A DNA stretch of 11,876 bases from an uncultured Bacteroidales bacterium (GTDB lineage Bacteria; Bacteroidota; Bacteroidia; Bacteroidales; UBA932): assembly GCA_946062035.1 (NCBI GenBank), contig CAMGTS010000020.1, positions 1 to 11,876 on the forward strand, given 5' to 3'. The position numbers and the translations under genes are program-made. The notes under the pieces were generated by a model that was not told the DNA's origin, ran no database searches, and saw only the letters and a list, made by a program, of their open reading frames with translations. Positions 7,085-11,876 of this stretch are shown here, piece after piece; position 1 is the first letter of the stretch; each line of letters starts with the position of its first letter.

Positions 7085-7456
7085 TTAGTTTCTGAACATA
7101 AAGAACACAGCGCCTATCAGCAGTATGAACGCGATAACGTGATTGTAGTTAAGAGTCTGCGTCTTGAACATCACGATGGCGAAAAGCGCAAATACAGAAA
7201 GTGAGATAACCTCCTGTATTACTTTGAGTTGTACAAGGCTAAACGGCCCGCCGAATTCGTTGAATCCTATTCTGTTAGCCGGGACCTGAAAACAATACTC
7301 GGCAAAGGCGATGATCCAGCTTATTATGATTATTCCGAAAAGTCCCCATCTTGGCAACAGGCTCCCCGTTTTGAATTTCAGATGCCCGTACCAGGCGAGA
7401 GTCATGAAACTGTTGGATACAACAAGCAGCAAGATAGTCAGTACAGCTCTATTCAT
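7085..7456 (-). CDS. DMT_6 (DUF486) family small membrane protein
   Basis: Inner-membrane protein of 123 residues with four hydrophobic segments, at about 4-24, 38-56, 78-100 and 104-121. It fits the DUF486/DMT_6 family, a one-domain relative of drug/metabolite transporters. Supporting motifs are SNSFMTLAWYGHLK (15-28), FAEYCFQVPANRIG (51-64) and QLKVIQEVISL (76-86), which I recognise as that family's conserved blocks. Its substrate and function are unknown; half-size DMT proteins often work as dimers. It lies after the mutB terminator and before the hydrogenase promoter on the same strand, so it is probably expressed alone; nothing ties it to either neighbour. The start is supported by hydrophobic sequence beginning right after it and by family-typical length. 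Confidence 0.82.
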   Translation of the reverse strand: MNRAVLTILLLVVSNSFMTLAWYGHLKFKTGSLLPRWGLFGIIIISWIIAFAEYCFQVPANRIGFNEFGGPFSLVQLKVIQEVISLSVFALFAIVMFKTQTLNYNHVIAFILLIGAVFFMFRN

Positions 7457-7530
7457 TTTCGTAAAATATTGATGGTAAACCGCAAATCGGACGCAGCCTT
7501 ATTCTTTACGGTATGCGTCGTGCGGAGTTG

Positions 7531-7565
7531 CGAAGTTACAAAAAAAGAAAGGTGGTGCGCCCAAA
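7531..7565 (-). promoter_or_regulatory. Possible promoter of the DUF486 gene, overlapping the mutB terminator
   Basis: TAACTTCG (7538-7531) is one mismatch from TAnnTTTG. A TTTG at 7565-7562 lies 23 nt upstream, the long end of the spacing reported for this phylum. It would lie inside the terminator hairpin and give a leader of about 70 nt. Weak candidate; no better one was found in the 7457-7632 gap. Confidence 0.3.
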
Positions 7566-7580
7566 GCGGCATACCACCTT
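7540..7580 (-). terminator. Intrinsic terminator of mutA-mutB
   Basis: On the minus strand, AAGGTGGT (7580-7573) pairs with ACCACCTT (7556-7549), with an inner GCC/GGC extension. The 3' arm is followed by TCTTTTTTT. It lies about 50 nt after the mutB stop codon. Confidence 0.88.
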
Positions 7581-7632
7581 CCGTCTTGCAAGAGTGCCGG
7601 AATATCATCTCCTGACACCCGAATTATCAGGA

Positions 7633-9768
7633 TTATTCCTCGAATCTCTGGTTGAGAAGTTCCATCATCTTGATAGCAGAATAAGAGATTCTTGTTCCAG
7701 GACCGAAGATAGCGGCGCAACCAGACTTGTAGAGGGCATCGTAGTCCTGTGCAGGAATAACACCACCTGCAATCACTATAATATCCTCACGTCCAAGCTT
7801 CTTAAGCTCTTCGATAATCTGAGGGACAAGTGTCTTGTGGCCTGCAGCAAGAGAAGAGACTCCGACGATATGTACATCGTTCTCAACAGCCTGTTTAGCG
7901 GCCTCGGCCGGTGTCTGGAACAATGGTCCCATATCGACATCGAAACCGCAGTCTGCATAACCAGTCGCAACGACTTTGGCACCTCTGTCGTGTCCGTCCT
8001 GACCAAGTTTGGCAACCATGATACGTGGCTGTCTTCCCTCTTTCTTAGCGAATTCGGCAACCATCTCTTTTGCCTTCTCGAATTCCTTGTCTTTCTTGAC
8101 TTCTGAAGAGTAAACACCTACATTCATACGTATTTTAGCTGTATATCTACCGACAATCTTTTCGCATGCGTCTGAAATCTCGCCCAAAGAAGCTCTTGCC
8201 TTAGCAGCCTCGACAGCGAGTTCGAGCAAGTTGCCGCTCTTCTTCTCAACTGCCTCAGTAATAGCGTTCAAGCACTGCTGAACCTTAACGTTGTCTCTTG
8301 TCTCATACAACTTCTGAAGTCTCTCAACCTGCTGGTTACGAACCTTAGTGTTGTCGATATCAAGAATCTTGATAGGATCTTCGTGGTCAAGGCGATACTT
8401 GTTAAGACCGATAATAGTCTCCTCACCTGAGTCGATACGAGCCTGCTTGCGTGCGGCGGCCTCCTCGATTCTCAACTTAGGAATACCTGTCTCGATAGCC
8501 TTTGCCATACCGCCGAGTTTCTCGACTTCCTGAATATGGCCCCAAGCCTTGTGCGCAAGTTCGTTTGTGAGAGATTCTATATAATAAGAACCTGCCCATG
8601 GGTCGATTGAACGGCAAACCTGAGTCTCCTGCTGGATATAGATCTGGGTATTTCTTGCGATACGTGCAGAGAAGTCAGTAGGAAGTGCGATTGCCTCATC
8701 AAGAGCGTTGGTGTGCAAACTCTGGGTATGACCGAGAGCGGCTCCCATAGCCTCGATACAAGTTCTCGCTACGTTGTTAAACGGATCCTGCTCGGTAAGT
8801 GACCATCCTGAAGTCTGGCAGTGGGTTCTGAGGCTCAAGCTCTTAGGATTCTGAGGGTTAAACTGTTTAACGATCTTAGCCCAAAGCATTCTTGCGGCTC
8901 TCATCTTTGCGATCTCCATGAAATGGTTGGTTCCGATCGCCCAGAAGAATGAAAGTCTCGGTGCGAACTTGTCGACTTCAATACCTGCGTTGATACCTGT
9001 ACGGAGATATTCAAGACCGTCAGCCAATGTGTATGCCATCTCGATATCGTTGGTCGCACCTGCCTCCTGCATGTGGTAACCTGAGATAGATATTGAGTTG
9101 AACTTAGGCATATACTTGGAAGTATAAGCGAAGATATCGCCGATAATTCTCATTGAGAACTCCGGTGGATAGATGTATGTGTTACGAACCATGAACTCCT
9201 TGAGGATATCGTTCTGGATAGTACCGGCCATCTCCTCTAATTTCACACCCTGCTCCAAACCTGCGACGATGTAGAAAGCGAGGATAGGAAGAACGGCACC
9301 GTTCATAGTCATTGATACGGACATCTTTCCGAGAGGAATCTGATCGAAGAGGATCTTCATGTCCTCAACAGAGCAGATGCTTACTCCGGCCTTACCGACA
9401 TCACCTACAACTCTTGGATTATCAGCGTTGTAACCTCTGTGGGTAGGGAGGTCGAACGCAACAGAAAGTCCTTTCTGGCCTGCAGCGAGGTTTCTTCTGT
9501 AGAATGCGTTTGACTCCTCAGCTGTAGAGAAACCTGCATACTGTCTTACAGTCCAAGGTTTCTGAACGTACATTGTGCTGTACGGTCCTCTGAGGAATGG
9601 TGGAATACCTGCAGCGTAGTTGAGGTGCTCCATGCCCTCAAGGTCTTTTGCGGTATAGTTGGTCTTAACCGCAATTTTCTCTGCGGTTTCCCAAATAGTA
9701 TCTTTAAGTTCAGGTGCAGAAGCGTTTGCTGCATCCTTGTATAATATGTTTCCGAATTTTGGTCTCAT
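7633..9768 (-). CDS. mutB: Methylmalonyl-CoA mutase, large (B12-binding) subunit
   Basis: Adenosylcobalamin-dependent catalytic subunit that interconverts succinyl-CoA and (R)-methylmalonyl-CoA, the rearrangement leading to propionate; cytosolic heterodimer with MutA. At 711 residues it has typical large-subunit length. The N-terminal TIM-barrel domain has [17 protein letters not shown] (71-87), [10 protein letters not shown] (194-203) and [10 protein letters not shown] (229-238). Tyr77, Arg195 and His232 align, at a constant offset of 12, with the P. shermanii residues I recall as Y89, R207 and H244, which favours methylmalonyl-CoA over isobutyryl- or ethylmalonyl-CoA. The C-terminal B12 domain has the base-off motif DGHDRG with lower-ligand His593, SSL (638-640) and AGG (667-669). 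It starts 14 bp after mutA behind a strong SD (AGGAGG, 7 nt before ATG). No meaB or epimerase gene follows; a terminator closes the operon. Confidence 0.97.
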   Translation of the reverse strand: MRPKFGNILYKDAANASAPELKDTIWETAEKIAVKTNYTAKDLEGMEHLNYAAGIPPFLRGPYSTMYVQKPWTVRQYAGFSTAEESNAFYRRNLAAGQKGLSVAFDLPTHRGYNADNPRVVGDVGKAGVSICSVEDMKILFDQIPLGKMSVSMTMNGAVLPILAFYIVAGLEQGVKLEEMAGTIQNDILKEFMVRNTYIYPPEFSMRIIGDIFAYTSKYMPKFNSISISGYHMQEAGATNDIEMAYTLADGLEYLRTGINAGIEVDKFAPRLSFFWAIGTNHFMEIAKMRAARMLWAKIVKQFNPQNPKSLSLRTHCQTSGWSLTEQDPFNNVARTCIEAMGAALGHTQSLHTNALDEAIALPTDFSARIARNTQIYIQQETQVCRSIDPWAGSYYIESLTNELAHKAWGHIQEVEKLGGMAKAIETGIPKLRIEEAAARKQARIDSGEETIIGLNKYRLDHEDPIKILDIDNTKVRNQQVERLQKLYETRDNVKVQQCLNAITEAVEKKSGNLLELAVEAAKARASLGEISDACEKIVGRYTAKIRMNVGVYSSEVKKDKEFEKAKEMVAEFAKKEGRQPRIMVAKLGQDGHDRGAKVVATGYADCGFDVDMGPLFQTPAEAAKQAVENDVHIVGVSSLAAGHKTLVPQIIEELKKLGREDIIVIAGGVIPAQDYDALYKSGCAAIFGPGTRISYSAIKMMELLNQRFEE

Positions 9769-9775
9769 GACATTT

Positions 9776-9781
9776 CCTCCT
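9776..9781 (-). promoter_or_regulatory. mutB: Strong Shine-Dalgarno of mutB
   Basis: AGGAGG, 7 nt before the mutB ATG and just after the mutA stop. It fixes the start at 9768. It stands out because the other minus-strand starts checked here (mutA, metY, metX, asd, hydrogenase) have no visible SD. Confidence 0.75.
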
Positions 9782-9782
9782 G

Positions 9783-11639
9783 CTACTTAATTCCAAGTTT
9801 AGTTTGATAACCTTTGAGTGTCTCAAGGACATTGCTCTTGACGCTGATGAAATGCTCGATTCCCTTGGAAATCAATTCATCTTTGCAAGCAGGGTCTCCG
9901 GCAACTACTACGATACCCTTGTCACCGACGATATTTGCGATTGCAGGAACTGCATCAGCGTATTCCTCATCTGATGAGCAGGCTACGATAATGTCAGCCT
10001 TTGCCTCCAAAGCGGCTTTCGCACCCTCTTCCGCAGAGTCGAACTTGTTGTTGTCAACAACATTGAATCCCGCCACAGCGAAGAAGTTGCAAGCGAACTG
10101 TGCTCTTGCTCTGCACATCGCAAGGTTTCCGTAAGTAACCATGAATGCGGTAGGGCGTTTCTCGGCGTTGTCAGTAGCGAATCTGAGAGCCTCGAAAGCC
10201 TGTGCGCCTCTGTAAACCTCAAGAGGAGTACCGATCATGTCGCCACTCTTGACAGGGGCTGCCTTTCTTGTTACAACCTCTTTGGTGATATCCTTGTCAG
10301 CGACCTCTGTGAAGTTAGGGAACTGGTTGGTACCGAGGAGAGTATCTCTTCTTGTAGCGATGTTTGAATCTCTCTTCAAAGAAATCTCCTTTACTGCGCC
10401 CTGGATCTTCTCGGCCTTGAATGCCTCGATATAGCCTCCTGCGTTCTCAACCTCGTTGAACAAGTCCCATGAAGTCTTTGCGACCGCATCGGTGAGTTCC
10501 TCGATATAGTAAGAACCTGCGGCAGGGTCAACAACCTTATTGAAGTGAGACTCGTCGAGAAGCAATGACTGAACGTTTCTTGCGATTCTGTTTGAGAACT
10601 CATCCGGTTTGCGGAAGGCGTGGTCAAAAGGAAGAACCTCCATTGAGTCAACGCCTCCGATCGCACCGCTCATCGCCTCTGTGGTGTCGCGGAGCATATT
10701 CACATACGGATCGTAAACAGTCTGATTCCAGGCGCTTGTAACAGCGTGAACCTTGATTTTGCAGTTGTTCTCATCTTTTGCGCCGTAAGCCTTTACGATG
10801 TTCGCCCAAAGGACTCTTGCTGCACGGAACTTGGCGATTTCGAGGAAGTAGCTTCCGCTGATAGAGAATGTGAACTTGATTCTCTTAGCGGCCTCGTCAA
10901 CGCATACACCGGCATCGTTCAAAAGGTTGAGGTACTCGCTACCCATGTTCATACCGTAAGCAAGCTCTTGTGTGAGGTTGCTGCCTGCATCGTTGAATGC
11001 GTATGCGTAAACGCCTATTACTCTGATATTAGGATATTCCTTTACAAGACCTACAGCTTTGGCCAATGTCTCCGCAGCGCATTTACCGCAGTATAAACCA
11101 GTGGCGTTCAATCTCTTGAGAGGGTCATAGTCAAATGAAGCGTTGACTTTGTTCTTGTCGACATTGCTCTCGTCCGCGATTGCGATGAAAGACTCAAGAA
11201 CCTTGATGTCTTTGCAACCTTTGAAGTTGATCTCTACGCAAGTCAGCTCGATACCTTTGAGAAGAGCTTCAATGTCAGCTTTAGTAACATTCTCTGTCTC
11301 AGATAAATCGAAGCCTACTGCCGTAACGCCCTTCATCATTCCGTCGAGTGCGAGGGCATTCGCCTTGCTGAAATCCTGCTTAACCAGGTAATCCTGCCTG
11401 ATAAGCCAGTTATTGTCATCCTTAGTGCCTCTGACAAATGGGAAAACTCCCGCAACTCCGTTAGATCCCTCAAGACCCTTCAAGTCTTCAGCGCGATAGT
11501 ACGGCTGGACTGAAAAGCCCTCGAGTGTTCTCCAAACGAGTTTCTTCTGGTAATCGGCACCTTTCAAGTCTTTTACGATAGCATCCTCCCACACCTGCTT
11601 CGGTACGGAAGGAAACTCTGTGAATAATTTTTCTGCCAT
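9783..11639 (-). CDS. mutA: Methylmalonyl-CoA mutase, small subunit
   Basis: Non-catalytic partner of MutB in the heterodimeric mutase; 618 residues, normal small-subunit length. It has the same two-domain plan as MutB: an N-terminal barrel-like domain with [25 protein letters not shown] core (around residues 268-288), an [13 protein letters not shown] segment and [13 protein letters not shown], all paralogous to MutB stretches. The C-terminal domain (about 495-618) has [17 protein letters not shown] where MutB has DGHDRG. It therefore lacks the cobalamin lower-ligand His, as expected for this subunit, and is not a decayed gene. The ATG at 11639 has A/T-rich upstream sequence without an SD, and family-typical text begins at once (EKLFTEFP). 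Followed by mutB after 14 bp; probably translated from one mRNA. Confidence 0.95.
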   Translation of the reverse strand: MAEKLFTEFPSVPKQVWEDAIVKDLKGADYQKKLVWRTLEGFSVQPYYRAEDLKGLEGSNGVAGVFPFVRGTKDDNNWLIRQDYLVKQDFSKANALALDGMMKGVTAVGFDLSETENVTKADIEALLKGIELTCVEINFKGCKDIKVLESFIAIADESNVDKNKVNASFDYDPLKRLNATGLYCGKCAAETLAKAVGLVKEYPNIRVIGVYAYAFNDAGSNLTQELAYGMNMGSEYLNLLNDAGVCVDEAAKRIKFTFSISGSYFLEIAKFRAARVLWANIVKAYGAKDENNCKIKVHAVTSAWNQTVYDPYVNMLRDTTEAMSGAIGGVDSMEVLPFDHAFRKPDEFSNRIARNVQSLLLDESHFNKVVDPAAGSYYIEELTDAVAKTSWDLFNEVENAGGYIEAFKAEKIQGAVKEISLKRDSNIATRRDTLLGTNQFPNFTEVADKDITKEVVTRKAAPVKSGDMIGTPLEVYRGAQAFEALRFATDNAEKRPTAFMVTYGNLAMCRARAQFACNFFAVAGFNVVDNNKFDSAEEGAKAALEAKADIIVACSSDEEYADAVPAIANIVGDKGIVVVAGDPACKDELISKGIEHFISVKSNVLETLKGYQTKLGIK

Positions 11640-11696
11640 AATTAAATAGCCGTTATTTGAAATGGTGTTATTGTTTTTGTGTTCTTGTATATCTGG

Positions 11697-11704
11697 CGAA
11701 ATTA
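11697..11704 (-). promoter_or_regulatory. Possible -7 box of mutA
   Basis: TAATTTCG is one mismatch from TAnnTTTG and has a mismatch at the same base as the hydrogenase box. The best upstream TTTG (11722-11719) is only 14 nt away; at 19 nt there is just a T-run. The implied mutA leader is about 55 nt. Weak candidate, but the best in the 237-bp divergent gap. Confidence 0.35.
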
Positions 11705-11789
11705 CACAAAGTCAAGCGCAAAAAAAAGTCTTGGGAAACTTTTTCGTTCCAATCCAAGGTGCGGCTTGAAAATGTCAAAGTACACAGAT

Positions 11790-11820
11790 TTTGCGGAAAT
11801 GGGATTTTTTTCTACTTTTG
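11790..11820 (+). promoter_or_regulatory. Bacteroidetes-type promoter reading out of the right edge
   Basis: TTTG (11790-11793), 19 nt, then TACTTTTG (11813-11820) matches the phylum consensus exactly, with the same -7 octamer as the metY promoter. The predicted start is near 11824. It drives a plus-strand gene divergent from mutA, whose start codon lies outside the window. Confidence 0.8.
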
Positions 11821-11831
11821 CCACCCTGAAT

Positions 11832-11847
11832 TAGGGTCGTAACCCTA
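11832..11847 (+). promoter_or_regulatory. Leader hairpin upstream of the right-edge gene
   Basis: TAGGGT, loop CGTA, ACCCTA: a 6-bp perfect stem within the first 25 nt of the predicted transcript. CCCT at 11824-11827 could compete for the AGGG arm. It lies 10 nt before the SD, so it could influence ribosome access; function is inferred only. Confidence 0.4.
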
Positions 11848-11857
11848 CACTTAAGAA

Positions 11858-11867
11858 AAAGGAGGTG
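11858..11867 (+). promoter_or_regulatory. Extended Shine-Dalgarno of a gene starting past the right edge (probably rpsU)
   Basis: AAAGGAGGTG pairs over 10 Watson-Crick bases with the 16S 3' tail (ACCUCCUUU with the preceding C), and up to 13 if G-U pairs are counted. No ATG follows before the window ends at 11876, so the start codon should be within the next few bases. In Bacteroidetes, where SDs are generally weak or absent, rpsU (ribosomal protein bS21) is known for such an SD. The gene itself is not visible, so its identity is inferred. Confidence 0.6.
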
Positions 11868-11876
11868 GTTAAACGG

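Noticed and set aside
7513..8106. A 197-codon plus-strand ORF
   Set aside because: It lies antisense to the well-conserved mutB 3' end, has no recognisable domain, and its length follows from mutB codon bias. The other plus-strand ORFs inside 1185-2689, 4520-4810 and 9814-11391 are rejected for the same reason.
9783..10150. mutA as a broken B12 enzyme because the DxHxxG motif is missing
   Set aside because: Loss of the cobalamin-binding His is the normal state of the small subunit in two-subunit methylmalonyl-CoA mutases.
11657..11842. A 61-codon plus-strand ORF in the mutA upstream gap
   Set aside because: It spans the predicted plus-strand promoter and its transcription start, has no SD, and its composition is A/T-rich and non-family-like.
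11820..11869. Pairing of GCCACC (11820-11825) with GGTGGT (11864-11869) to hide the SD
   Set aside because: The predicted start site is near 11824, so most of the 5' partner would not be transcribed. It would matter only if transcription starts at or before 11820.

Overview
The window looks like chromosomal DNA of a strict or facultative anaerobe of the Bacteroidetes, most likely the order Bacteroidales. The evidence is gene content (a two-subunit B12-dependent methylmalonyl-CoA mutase, a monomeric multi-cluster [FeFe]-hydrogenase, Bacteroidetes-type ParE), several TTTG-N19-TAnnTTTG promoters typical of that phylum, and start codons that mostly lack a Shine-Dalgarno sequence. No mobile element, tRNA, rRNA or CRISPR array is visible. 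The genus cannot be fixed from the window alone.

Layout: every recognised gene is on the minus strand, so transcription runs right to left. From right to left there are four blocks. (1) mutA-mutB (11639 to 7633), the small and large subunits of methylmalonyl-CoA mutase, closed by an intrinsic terminator. (2) A small DMT_6/DUF486 membrane protein (7456 to 7085). (3) A 481-residue [FeFe]-hydrogenase resembling group B enzymes (6988 to 5543), with its own promoter and terminator. (4) metY-metX-asd-parE (5217 to 1), starting from a strong promoter and a structured leader of about 185 nt. parE is cut by the left edge. At the far right, on the plus strand, a perfect Bacteroidetes promoter and an exceptionally strong Shine-Dalgarno sequence lead out of the window. 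The coding start is just beyond the edge, and rpsU (ribosomal protein bS21) is the best guess.

How the genes work together: Asd makes aspartate semialdehyde, the branch-point precursor of homoserine. MetX acylates homoserine, and MetY exchanges the acyl group for sulfide to give homocysteine, so block 4 is largely a methionine-branch operon with parE at its end. MutA/MutB interconvert succinyl-CoA and methylmalonyl-CoA, the entry to propionate in succinate/propionate fermenters. The hydrogenase would dispose of, or recover, reducing equivalents as H2. The epimerase, decarboxylase, MeaB chaperone and HydEFG maturases are not in the window.

Most of this is ordinary metabolism, and I did not find a convincing new multi-gene system. 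The items most worth a second look are an Asn in the ParE EGDSA motif (a classic quinolone-resistance position), the metY leader (small ORF plus three hairpins, no recognised riboswitch), the extended anti-SD-complementary leader at the right edge, and a 9-bp perfect inverted repeat before asd.
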